This document shows, piece after piece, positions 1 through 7,672 of a stretch of DNA of 48,264 nt (within the stretch, counting starts at the first letter, position 1; the number at the start of each line of letters is the position of its first letter). The notes below the pieces were generated by a model. It saw nothing but the letters and a program-made list of their open reading frames with translations. It was not told the origin of the DNA and searched no databases. A program made the position numbers and the translations under genes. The stretch spans positions 1 to 48,264 of the forward strand of contig JAKANS010000019.1 of the NCBI GenBank assembly GCA_021823625.1, in the 5' to 3' direction. The stretch is from a bacterium. Lineage in GTDB: Bacteria; Verrucomicrobiota; Verrucomicrobiia; Limisphaerales; J093.

Positions 1-36
1 TCGTGAATGGTGGCGCGGCTTTTCCCCTCCCCCCAA

Positions 37-63
37 CCCTCTCCCCATCGAATGGGGAGAGGG
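37..63. repeat. Short perfect inverted repeat (hairpin)
   Basis: Two 12-base arms (37-48, CCCTCTCCCCAT, and 52-63, ATGGGGAGAGGG) are perfectly complementary around a 3-base loop. The block sits in non-coding sequence. CCCTCTCCCC/GGGGAGAGGG palindromes recur between genes in many Verrucomicrobia and Planctomycetes, so a dispersed intergenic repeat is the likeliest explanation. There is no T-tract after it, so it is not a typical intrinsic terminator. Confidence 0.6.
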
Positions 64-842
64 AGCCGCGCGCGCAGTCGTGGCAACTTCTTCCCTTCGC
101 CTTGTAGTCTACCCCGCCGTCTGGGGAATAACCGGCGGCCCGGCGAGCGTAGAAGCTCGTGGTCCGCGCCGCCTCGCTTTAGAATTCAGATTGCTGAGTT
201 TCCCGCCCAGCCGCAGCAGATCCAAACGCACCATCCCGTCGGAGATACCCTGAAGCCTGTCGCTCCGCGAACCTGCTGCGGCAGGAGCTGCGTCCTCCGA
301 GCCTACCTTGCTGCATTCCTCGCAATCCTTGCTGCATCTTGCTGGTCGGGTGCAGGAAGCTGCGTAACTTGCCCTTCCAATTCAGCGGGCGGGCGCCCCG
401 ACGCCAAGGCGTGTCAGAACCGTGAATTGAGCGTAGAGAGCGGTCGGTGGGTTCGGACTCCTTCTTGCACATACGAGCAGGCCTGGATGGGCCGCTCCAT
501 CAACGGTTCGAGTTCTGGACACCTGACGCGGCCGGCTCCGGCTCAATCACGCGCCAGGCTCTGGGCCAGCGCGAGGGGGAAACGAGCTCGTCCGCGCCGA
601 CATACAAGGGGCGAGGAGGAGATGCGAGGCGCCTTCACGAATGACGCTACCGCGTATCGTCATTGCTCCCCCACGCATTGGTCAATCGCGCGCGCAGGTC
701 GTTTCACCCTGAATCACTCCACCGAACTCGCACAGACCGAAAAAACAGCGGATGGTCCGAGTCGGCAACTATCGAAGGCGGAAGTGGCGGCGCACTTTAG
801 GGGTTTTCGGTCCCGCACGCCGGGGCTACCTTGGTGGCACCG
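64..842. other. Long non-coding stretch with no recognisable gene
   Basis: Frames are open here on both strands, but their translations are rich in Arg/Pro/Ser/Cys without domains and look like GC-driven artefacts. Visible structure is limited to a 10-base direct repeat (CCTTGCTGCA, about 308-340) and a small hairpin at 640-664, with 7-base arms AATGACG/CGTCATT around 11 bases. No tRNA, rRNA, binding-protein or ATPase gene for the downstream transporter is visible. The promoter of the permease pair presumably lies towards the right end, but no convincing -35/-10 pair was found. Confidence 0.5.
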
Positions 843-1757
843 ATGTATTTCCTGCGCCGCCTCGCTTTTCTGCCACTGTTGCTGCTGGCGATCAGCCTGC
901 TGGCGTTCGTGCTGGTGCGGCTCGCGCCCGGCGGACCTTTCGACCGCGAGCGCAAGCCCGCCTCGCCTGAAATCGAGCGGGCCTTGCTCGCGCGCTACCA
1001 CCTCGACGAACCGGTGTGGAAACAATACCTGCGCTTCCTCGGTGGTCTGGCGCACGGCGACCTGGGCGCCTCGCTCAAGTACCGCAATCACACTGTAACC
1101 GACGTGATCCGCCAGGGGCTGCCGGTCTCGCTGACGCTGGGCGCGTGCGCGTTCGCGCTGGCGATCGGGGTGGGCGTGCCGGCCGGCTTTTATGGCGCGG
1201 CGCGGCGCGGCCAGTGGCGCGAAGTCGGCGTCAGCCTGGCCTCGCTGCTGGCTGTGTGCGTGCCGGCGTTCGTGATCGGGCCGCTGCTGGTGATGCTGTT
1301 GGCGGTGAAGTGGCCGTGGTTTCCGGTCGCGCTCTGGGGCTCGCCGTGGCACCTCGTTTTGCCGACGGTCAGCCTGGGGCTGTATTTCGGCGGTCGCGTG
1401 GCGCGGTTGATGCGCGAAGGCATGATCCAAACGATGGAGGCGGAGTTCATCAACACCGCCCGCGCCAAGGGCCTGTCCGAGGCGCGGGTGTTGCTCCGCC
1501 ACGCGGTGCCACTCGCGCTGTTGCCGGTGGTGTCCTACGCGGGACCGATGCTGGCCGATCTGCTCACCGGCTCGTTCGTGGTGGAAAGCCTCTTTCAGCT
1601 CCCCGGCCTGGGCATGTTCATGGTGAACAGCTCGCTCAGCCGCGATTACCCCATGGTCGTCGGCCTGGTGCTGTTTTACGCCGGGCTGTTGCTCGGCTTG
1701 AACCTGCTGGTCGATTTCGTGTACGGCCTGCTCGACCCGCGCGTCCGCCATGAATGA
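843..1757 (+). CDS. ABC transporter permease, oligopeptide/dipeptide type (OppB/DppB-like)
   Basis: This is an inner-membrane permease of a peptide/nickel/opine-type ABC importer, 304 residues if started at ATG 843 (MYFLRRLAF). A TTG 12 bases upstream is in frame but less likely. It has an N-terminal membrane anchor followed by a periplasmic stretch (LAPGGPFDRERK), then about five more membrane segments. The conserved cytoplasmic EAA loop reads EFINTARAKGLSEARVLLRH, and the C-terminus (YGLLDPRVRHE) is typical of OppB/DppB. The stop overlaps the next permease by 8 bases (ATG at 1750), so the two are translationally coupled and probably form a heterodimer. No substrate-binding protein or ATPase is adjacent, so the substrate cannot be named. 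The family assignment is strong; peptide as the cargo is inference. Confidence 0.9.
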   Translation: MYFLRRLAFLPLLLLAISLLAFVLVRLAPGGPFDRERKPASPEIERALLARYHLDEPVWKQYLRFLGGLAHGDLGASLKYRNHTVTDVIRQGLPVSLTLGACAFALAIGVGVPAGFYGAARRGQWREVGVSLASLLAVCVPAFVIGPLLVMLLAVKWPWFPVALWGSPWHLVLPTVSLGLYFGGRVARLMREGMIQTMEAEFINTARAKGLSEARVLLRHAVPLALLPVVSYAGPMLADLLTGSFVVESLFQLPGLGMFMVNSSLSRDYPMVVGLVLFYAGLLLGLNLLVDFVYGLLDPRVRHE

Positions 1758-2688
1758 AGACGTTCCAGGCCGCAAGGCCGCGGCAGGCAACAGCCCCGGC
1801 GCGCAAGCCTGGGCGCGTTTCCGCGCCAACCGCGTCGCCGTGCTCAGCGCGGGCGTGTTGCTGGCGGTGATCGGCCTCGCGCTGGTGTGGCCGGCGGTCT
1901 CGCCGCATCCGCCCAACGCGATCACGGACACGCAATTCGCGCCGCCCGGCGGCGGACATTGGTTCGGCACAGACGTGCATGGACGCGACCTGTTCACGCG
2001 GGTCTTTGCGGGCGCGCGCATCTCGTTGCTGGTCGGGCTGGTCGGCGCGGGCGTGAGCCTGGCCATCGGCGTGGTGTGGGGCGCGGTGGCTGGCTACCTC
2101 GGCGGGCGTTGGGACAGTTGGCTGATGCGGATGGTGGACGTGCTGTACGCGCTGCCGACGATCGTATTTGTGATCGTCCTGATCACGGCGCTGAACGGCT
2201 TGCTCGAACACTGGGAGGCGCAGGGACTCCCGGCCGGGACGGCGCGTCTGGCGCGCCTGGCCGGACTGTTTGCCGGCCTGGGCGCGGTGTCGTGGCTGAC
2301 GATGGCGCGGATCGTGCGCGGCCAGGTGCTGTCGCTGCGCCGCCGGCCGTTCGTGGAGGCAAGTCTCGTCTTGGGCGCCAGTCACACGCGAATTCTGGCG
2401 CGGCACATTCTGCCCAACATCGCGGGCATCGTGATTGTGTACCTGGCGCTGACGGTGCCGTCGGTGGTGCTTTACGAATCGTTCCTGAGCTACCTGGGGC
2501 TCGGCATCCAGCCACCCGCGGCCAGCCTGGGTTCGCTCATCGCGGAAGGCGCGAACCAGATCAACCCGCTGCGCATCTATTGGTGGTTGATCCTGTTTCC
2601 GGCCGGCACGCTGGCGGTGACGTTGCTGGCATTGAACTTCCTGGCCGACGGTCTGCGCGACGCCTTCGATCCGCGCACACCGCAATAG
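1750..2688 (+). CDS. ABC transporter permease, oligopeptide/dipeptide type (OppC/DppC-like)
   Basis: This is the second membrane subunit of the same importer, 312 residues. It begins with a soluble N-terminal segment (AWARFRANRVAVLSAGVL), the usual OppC N-terminal motif before the first membrane helix. A periplasmic stretch containing HWFGTDVHGRDLFTRVFAGA follows, which is diagnostic of OppC/DppC. About five further helices and an EAA loop (FVEASLVLGASHTRILARH) come next, and the C-terminus is LNFLADGLRDAFDPRTP. Length is normal for the family. The start lies inside the end of the preceding permease gene. The gene ends 7 bases before the convergent membrane-protein gene on the minus strand. 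ATPase and binding-protein partners must be encoded elsewhere. Confidence 0.92.
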   Translation: MNEDVPGRKAAAGNSPGAQAWARFRANRVAVLSAGVLLAVIGLALVWPAVSPHPPNAITDTQFAPPGGGHWFGTDVHGRDLFTRVFAGARISLLVGLVGAGVSLAIGVVWGAVAGYLGGRWDSWLMRMVDVLYALPTIVFVIVLITALNGLLEHWEAQGLPAGTARLARLAGLFAGLGAVSWLTMARIVRGQVLSLRRRPFVEASLVLGASHTRILARHILPNIAGIVIVYLALTVPSVVLYESFLSYLGLGIQPPAASLGSLIAEGANQINPLRIYWWLILFPAGTLAVTLLALNFLADGLRDAFDPRTPQ

Positions 2689-2695
2689 CGCCGGA

Positions 2696-3895
2696 TCAGG
2701 ACGGGTTGAAGACCGGCTCCTCCTCGTCAGGCGGGGGCGGGGGTGCGACGGGTGCGGCTGGCGCTGGCTCCGGCAAAGGCGGGGGCGGAGGTGGTGGTGC
2801 CGCTGGCGGCGTTGGCTCCGACGGCGGTGGAGCCGGCATTGGTGGCGCCACCGGTTCCGGTGGCGGAAGCGGCGCGGGTGCGGTCGGAGTTTCCGGCGTT
2901 GGCGCGGGGGGAGCGGGCGGTGGATTGGCAGCGGCTGCCGGTGGGCGAACGGCGAATGGATTGGCGGTCTGCTGGATCCTCGGGCCCTCGGCAAAGGGCA
3001 TCCCGCGCGGCGGCCACTTCGGCGGTTCGGGCTTTCCAAGCGTACGCTCGTCTGGCGTCTCCCCGGTCTCCGTGTCCGTTTCGGCAGCGGATGCCGGACC
3101 CGCGAAGACCGCCGCGGGTCGCTCACGCGGCAGGCACCACGGCGCCCCCACCATCAGGATCAGGTCCATCAAGTGGGCCAAGGCAAAGGCGATCACCACG
3201 TCGGTCAGGACAAAGGCGTGGGTTGCGTAAAAGAACAACGCCGCGGCAACGAGGACACCTCCCGGCAACAAGGCCGCCACCGCCAGACGCCAACACCCGC
3301 CGAGACTCGCCTGGCGGTGCAGGGCCCAGACGTACGCCCGCAGGAACGGCGCGGCGCCCAAGGCGATGAGCGACCAAGCCAAGAGCAGACCGCCCACCGT
3401 TCCCCCCAGCACGCCGAGCCGCACGTACGGCCGCCAGGCAGCCCACACCGGCTCGACCGTGGGTTGGTTCAAAGCGAAGACCTGGTTCCGCGGGTAAGGC
3501 CACGTCCAATAGCCGAACAGCGAGTGCAGGCACAGTTCGGAGGCGGTGAATTCCAATTGCACGTCCGCGGCGTTGCCCGGCAGCGGCGCCACGCTCGGGT
3601 TGACCACGATGGTCAGAAACCGCGTGTCCGCGAGCGTGACCACGGCGTGGGTCGGCCACAAGAGCACGCCGCCCCGGATTTCACCGGCGGGCGGCAGGTG
3701 GCGCACCGCGATCTCGACGGCGGGAAACCAGGCGAGGCGAATGACGCGTTCCACGGTCCACCCCACCAACCCGGCCACCAGCACGCTCGCGAGCAGCAAA
3801 CGAACGAAGGCCGGGCGGGCAAATGCCGCCACGCCGCCAAAAGTAAACGGCTGCCAGGCGGTCGTCAGCGACCGGCCGGGTGGCGCTGCGTTCAT
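2696..3895 (-). CDS. Membrane protein with long proline-rich C-terminal tail
   Basis: No family was recognised (399 residues). One hydrophobic segment lies near residues 28-50. A soluble, probably extracytoplasmic domain (about 50-155) follows, then three further membrane segments between about 155 and 260. The last 120 residues form a low-complexity tail, first charged and then dominated by Pro, Ala and Glu, ending DEEEPVFNPS. Such tails often act as flexible tethers or partner-binding regions, but that is inference. The gene is 15 bases downstream of the small gene at 3911-4348 on the same strand, so the pair is probably one operon. It converges with the oppC-like gene with a 7-base gap. 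Confidence 0.7.
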   Translation of the reverse strand: MNAAPPGRSLTTAWQPFTFGGVAAFARPAFVRLLLASVLVAGLVGWTVERVIRLAWFPAVEIAVRHLPPAGEIRGGVLLWPTHAVVTLADTRFLTIVVNPSVAPLPGNAADVQLEFTASELCLHSLFGYWTWPYPRNQVFALNQPTVEPVWAAWRPYVRLGVLGGTVGGLLLAWSLIALGAAPFLRAYVWALHRQASLGGCWRLAVAALLPGGVLVAAALFFYATHAFVLTDVVIAFALAHLMDLILMVGAPWCLPRERPAAVFAGPASAAETDTETGETPDERTLGKPEPPKWPPRGMPFAEGPRIQQTANPFAVRPPAAAANPPPAPPAPTPETPTAPAPLPPPEPVAPPMPAPPPSEPTPPAAPPPPPPPLPEPAPAAPVAPPPPPDEEEPVFNPS

Positions 3896-3910
3896 CCGGG
3901 ACAGGCCCCG

Positions 3911-4348
3911 CTATTCGGCGGCGGGGGCGGCGGGCGCTTGCGGCCCGCCGGGCGGCGGTTGGAGGATGACCGGCACCGGGTAACGCAGCTTCATCACGTC
4001 GTCCACGAGCACTTCCACGTAATAGGCGCCGGCGACGGCGAACTCGAGTTGGGTGAACAGGGTGACGTTGATGGCGTGGTGGGTGGCGTCCTGGAGGGCG
4101 AACCGGACGTTGCTCTGGCGCAACACCGTGGTGCCGTCGGGCGCGACCAGGCGCACGGTTTCCGTGAACTGGCCCACGCCGGCCGTCCAGCGGTTGAAGA
4201 TGCAAAGCTTGAACGCCTTGATGGGCAACTGCGGTACGCGGACGTAGCCGATGATGCCCACCAGGATGAAGTTGCCGGTGACCTCCTGGCGCACGTCTTC
4301 GCACAGCAGCGAAGCCTGCAGGTCCGGCAAGATACGAGTTGGATTCAT
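3911..4348 (-). CDS. Small conserved protein of unknown function (DUF6941-like)
   Basis: A 145-residue protein with no signal peptide or membrane segment. Residues 10-35 (ASLLCEDVRQEVTGNFILVG) resemble a widespread family of uncharacterised proteins with a C-E/D-D-V-R...G-K/N...L/I-G pattern, which I associate with DUF6941. The remainder looks like an immunoglobulin-like beta fold (FTQLEFAVAGAYYVEVLVD), and a Pro/Ala-rich tail ends the protein. The start is the first ATG of the frame at 4348, divergent from the GH127-like gene. It probably heads a two-gene operon with the proline-tailed membrane protein. Function is unknown, and the family label is from memory. Confidence 0.65.
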   Translation of the reverse strand: MNPTRILPDLQASLLCEDVRQEVTGNFILVGIIGYVRVPQLPIKAFKLCIFNRWTAGVGQFTETVRLVAPDGTTVLRQSNVRFALQDATHHAINVTLFTQLEFAVAGAYYVEVLVDDVMKLRYPVPVILQPPPGGPQAPAAPAAE

Positions 4349-4591
4349 GGTCGCTTCAGAATCGTTCTGGGCAGTCTGTCGTTAATCGCCGCGAAATCAA
4401 AGCGGAGAATTTTCGCCCATGGAAAAAGTCGCGCGGCGGCGCGCGGCGCGCCCAGTTCAGCGAGAGGTTCAGGCGAATTCGACGCCCATCTCGGCCGGGC
4501 ACGGCAACACCCGGACAGTTGGCGGCAAATCTCGGCGGCGCGGTGCCGGAAAACGGTTGCGGCCGCGACCGGTTTCGGCCATTCGGTGGGC

Positions 4592-7423
4592 ATGACTTCC
4601 ACCACTCGCCGAATCCCGCGGCCCCGGATCGGCGTAATCATCCTGTCTGGCCTCGCCCTCGCTTTTGGACTGGCGCGTGGCGCCACGAACGCGCTCCCCG
4701 ACCGCGGCACGCTGGTCCTGGACGCTGTGCCGAACGCGCACTTCCGCTTTGGCGGCGAGGTTGGCCGCCGCGTCGAAGCGAACTTGAACCACTGGCTGCT
4801 GTGCGCGCCCGCCGCGAATCCGGGAATGCTGGAAATGTTCCGGATGCGCGACCGCCAGCCGGCGCCGCAGTTGGTGCCGTGGGCCGGCGAGTTTGCCGGC
4901 AAGTATCTGATCTCGGCCGTGCAGGCGTTGCGGATGACCGACAGTCCGGCGCTGCGCCGACAGGTGGCGGGCTTCGTCGCCGAACTGATCGCCACGCAGG
5001 CCGCGGACGGCTACCTGGGACCGTTCCCGCGTGCGCAGCGCTTGCTGGGCAACTGGGATTTGTGGGGTCATTACCACGTCATGGAAGGCCTGCGGCTGTG
5101 GTACCAAGACACCGGCGAGGTCGCCGCTTTGCAGGCCGGTTGCCGCGCCGCCGACCTGGTCTGCCGGACTTACTTGGATCAAGGCCGGCGGGTCTTCGAT
5201 GCCGGTTCGCCGGAGATGAACCTGGCCATCATTCACGGGCTGGGAACGCTGTGCCGGTTAACCGGCGAACCGCGCTACTTCCGTCTGATGCGCGAAATCG
5301 AGAAGGATTGGGAACGTGCCGGCGATTATCTGCGAACCGGCCTGGTTGGCTCGGAGTTCTTCGCAACGCCGCGGCCACGTTGGGAAAGCCTCCACGATCT
5401 GCAGGGGCTGGTGGAGCTTTGGCGCATCACGGGTGAGGCCCAATACCGTGATGCGTTCGTCCATCATTGGCGGAGCATCGCACGCTGGGATCGACACAAC
5501 GACGGCGGCTTCAGCAGCGGCGAACAGGCCACCGGCGACGCCTACTCGCCCGCCGCGATCGAGACGTGTTGCACCGTGGCCTGGATGGCGCTGGGGATCG
5601 ACATGCTCCGCCTGACCGGCGACGCCCGCGTGGCCGACGAACTGGAACTGAGCACACTCAACGCGGCGCTCGGCGCCCAGCATCCGTCGGGCCGCTGGTG
5701 GACCTACAACACCCCGATGGACGGCGTGCGGGAAGCCTCGGCGCACACCATCGTTTTCCAGGCCCGCCCCGGCACGCCCGAGTTGAATTGCTGCTCCGTG
5801 AACGGCCCACGGGCGCTCGGCATGCTCAGCGACTGGGCGGTGATGGCGGACGCCGGCGGTCTGACGATCAACTGGCACGGTCCCGGTGAATTTGCGGGCA
5901 GCTTGCGCGATGGAACGGCTGTTCGGCTTCGCTGCGCAGGCGATTATCCGCTTTCCGACCAGGTAGCATGGACCGTGACGCTTCCCAGCGATCCGAAGCG
6001 GTTCACGCTTCGCTTCCGCATTCCGGCCTGGTCCACGAAAACAACCGCGAAACTCAATGGTGACGCACTTGGCGTCCCAACGCCGGGTCAGTATCTGGCG
6101 TGTGAGCACCTCTGGAAAACCGGCGATACGCTGGAACTTGATTTCGACCTTGCCCTGCGGGCCGTGTCGGGAGATCGGGAAGCCGCCGGCAAAGTCTCGC
6201 TCTATCGCGGACCAATTCTTCTCGCTTACGATCAACGCGAAAATGCCTTCGACGAGACCGACATCCCAGCCGTGGATTTGAAGCGTCTGGCTGACGCGCG
6301 ATTGGTCACGCGTGCCGAAGACGCCGGCCAGACTACGCCCACGCCGTGGCTCCTGGTTGATTTACCCGCGCCGGACGGCCGGACACTGCGGCTCTGCGAC
6401 TTCGCCAGCGCCGGCGCCGCGGGCACACGGTACCGTTCCTGGTTGCCGGCCGCGAACCCGCCGCCACCACCGCCGATCACCCGCTCGCCCGCGGACGGCG
6501 CGACCATCGGCCCCGGCCAGACCGCGTTTCGCTGGACGACCAAGACCAACGCCACCCTGACCGACTATCGACTCGTGATCAGCGACTCGCCGGACTTCGC
6601 CAAAACCGTCGTGGAACTCGCCGGCCTGAAGCGGTCTCGGACGGACGTGGGCAACGCATTCAAATCGCGGCTGGAGCCGCAACGCCGGTATTTCTGGCGA
6701 GTTGTCGCGTGCGGCCCGCAGGGTGAAACGCCCAGCGCGGAGCCGGCGGCCTGGTTTCGTTTCGATCCCCAGGCGCCCGCATCCGCCAGCGCCGACGAAT
6801 TCGAGCCTGGCCCCGGAGGATTGGTCGTGAAGGCTGCGTTGCACGGAGACCCCAAGCCCGAATTCGGCCGGTTGAAACGCGCGACTGGATTTGCGCCCAC
6901 CAGGGGACAAGACGGCTCCGCGAACGGCGCGGTCCGGTTGAATGGACACGACCAGATGTTGATCTACGCGTTACCAGAAGAACTCGACGAAGACTACTCC
7001 ATCTCGGTCTGGTTTCGTCTGGCGGCATTGCCGGAGGGTCGGATCGGCCAGGTCTTCAGCGCCTGGGCCGCCGGCATGGACGATCCGCTCCGGCTGACCA
7101 TTGACCACGGCCAGCTCTTCGCGCGCATCGAGGCCCAGCAAGGCTTTTCGACCAAGGGCGTCCCGATCGACGTCGGCGTCTGGCACCACGTGGCGGCGGT
7201 GAAGCGCGGTCCGCAGTTGACGCTCTACCTCGACGGCCGGGCGCGCGAAGCAACAGCGGTGCCGCCGTTCATCAACAGCGTGGCGCGCACCTGTGCCTTG
7301 GGCGGCAATCCGAATTTCTCGGGGAACGAATTCCTCGCCGCCGACTTCGCTGACTTCACGATGTCGTTGCGCGCGCTCTCGGCAGACGAGGTCGGCGCGC
7401 TCGCCCGGCTGCCCGCGAAGTAA
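4592..7423 (+). CDS. Secreted GH127-like beta-L-arabinofuranosidase with FN3-like and LamG domains
   Basis: A putative retaining glycosidase of the GH127 type, acting on L-arabinofuranosyl groups of plant polymers. The ATG at 4592 is chosen because an n-region (TTRRIPRPR) and a hydrophobic signal segment follow; the frame is open far upstream but without coding character. The catalytic region is about residues 40-600, with DGYLGPF and NWDLWGHYHVMEGL. Glu311, Cys326, Cys400 and Cys401 fall at spacings close to the zinc-binding Glu322/Cys340/Cys417/Cys418 of Bifidobacterium HypBA1, where Cys417 is the nucleophile. A proline run near 623 leads to a fibronectin-III-like domain (about 625-730). 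A LamG/concanavalin-type domain (about 745-943) follows and probably binds sugar. Substrate specificity is inferred from family only. Confidence 0.85.
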   Translation: MTSTTRRIPRPRIGVIILSGLALAFGLARGATNALPDRGTLVLDAVPNAHFRFGGEVGRRVEANLNHWLLCAPAANPGMLEMFRMRDRQPAPQLVPWAGEFAGKYLISAVQALRMTDSPALRRQVAGFVAELIATQAADGYLGPFPRAQRLLGNWDLWGHYHVMEGLRLWYQDTGEVAALQAGCRAADLVCRTYLDQGRRVFDAGSPEMNLAIIHGLGTLCRLTGEPRYFRLMREIEKDWERAGDYLRTGLVGSEFFATPRPRWESLHDLQGLVELWRITGEAQYRDAFVHHWRSIARWDRHNDGGFSSGEQATGDAYSPAAIETCCTVAWMALGIDMLRLTGDARVADELELSTLNAALGAQHPSGRWWTYNTPMDGVREASAHTIVFQARPGTPELNCCSVNGPRALGMLSDWAVMADAGGLTINWHGPGEFAGSLRDGTAVRLRCAGDYPLSDQVAWTVTLPSDPKRFTLRFRIPAWSTKTTAKLNGDALGVPTPGQYLACEHLWKTGDTLELDFDLALRAVSGDREAAGKVSLYRGPILLAYDQRENAFDETDIPAVDLKRLADARLVTRAEDAGQTTPTPWLLVDLPAPDGRTLRLCDFASAGAAGTRYRSWLPAANPPPPPPITRSPADGATIGPGQTAFRWTTKTNATLTDYRLVISDSPDFAKTVVELAGLKRSRTDVGNAFKSRLEPQRRYFWRVVACGPQGETPSAEPAAWFRFDPQAPASASADEFEPGPGGLVVKAALHGDPKPEFGRLKRATGFAPTRGQDGSANGAVRLNGHDQMLIYALPEELDEDYSISVWFRLAALPEGRIGQVFSAWAAGMDDPLRLTIDHGQLFARIEAQQGFSTKGVPIDVGVWHHVAAVKRGPQLTLYLDGRAREATAVPPFINSVARTCALGGNPNFSGNEFLAADFADFTMSLRALSADEVGALARLPAK

Positions 7424-7429
7424 GTCACC

Positions 7430-7670
7430 CAGGCCGGAAACGTCCTTTCGCCCCAGCGCACAGCCGACAACCAGTTCAGCGCCAGGCTTCCCCGCTTCCG
7501 GCAAAAGGTGCCGGGCCAACTCGCGCAAATCGGCTTCTTCCGTGGTGTCCCCAGCGAAAAGGTGGCGTCGATGCCCAACGCGCCAGCCATTTCGCGGAAC
7601 ACGGTCAGCGCGACCCCAGTGCCCGGAAGCGTCACAAAACGCGCCGCCCCGAGGTGGATCCGGTTACGCC
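7430..7670 (-). pseudogene. Remnant of an unidentified coding sequence, frameshifted
   Basis: Between two genes, the minus strand reads like protein in two successive frames. From about 7670 to 7555 one frame gives RFVTLPGTGVALTVFREMAG and continues ALGIDATFSLG. Shifting frame there gives DTTEEADLRELARHLLPEAG, then KPGAELVVGCALGRKDVSG, up to about 7430. Codon third positions are mostly G/C in both parts, as in real genes of this window. Neither part has a start and a complete domain, and the right-hand frame would run into the end of the GH127-like gene. I do not recognise the family. A decayed gene fragment is the best reading; a chance pair of open frames in GC-rich DNA is the alternative. 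Confidence 0.35.
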
Positions 7671-7672
7671 GA

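Noticed and set aside
490..530. GGTTCGAGTT resembling a tRNA T-loop
   Set aside because: The flanking bases do not form a T-stem and no acceptor or anticodon stems can be built.
7..1098. Long plus-strand open frame covering the left end
   Set aside because: Its translation begins with the hairpin repeat (FPSPQPSPH...) and is Arg/Ser/Cys-rich without a domain. It overlaps the permease start in another frame and is an artefact of high GC.
714..2066. Long minus-strand open frame opposite the permease genes
   Set aside because: Antisense shadow: composition is Arg/Gln/His-rich and the plus strand encodes clear OppB/OppC motifs.
3173..4591. Upstream extension of the GH127-like frame
   Set aside because: The frame is open but overlaps two minus-strand genes, has no coding character, and the signal peptide starts at 4592.
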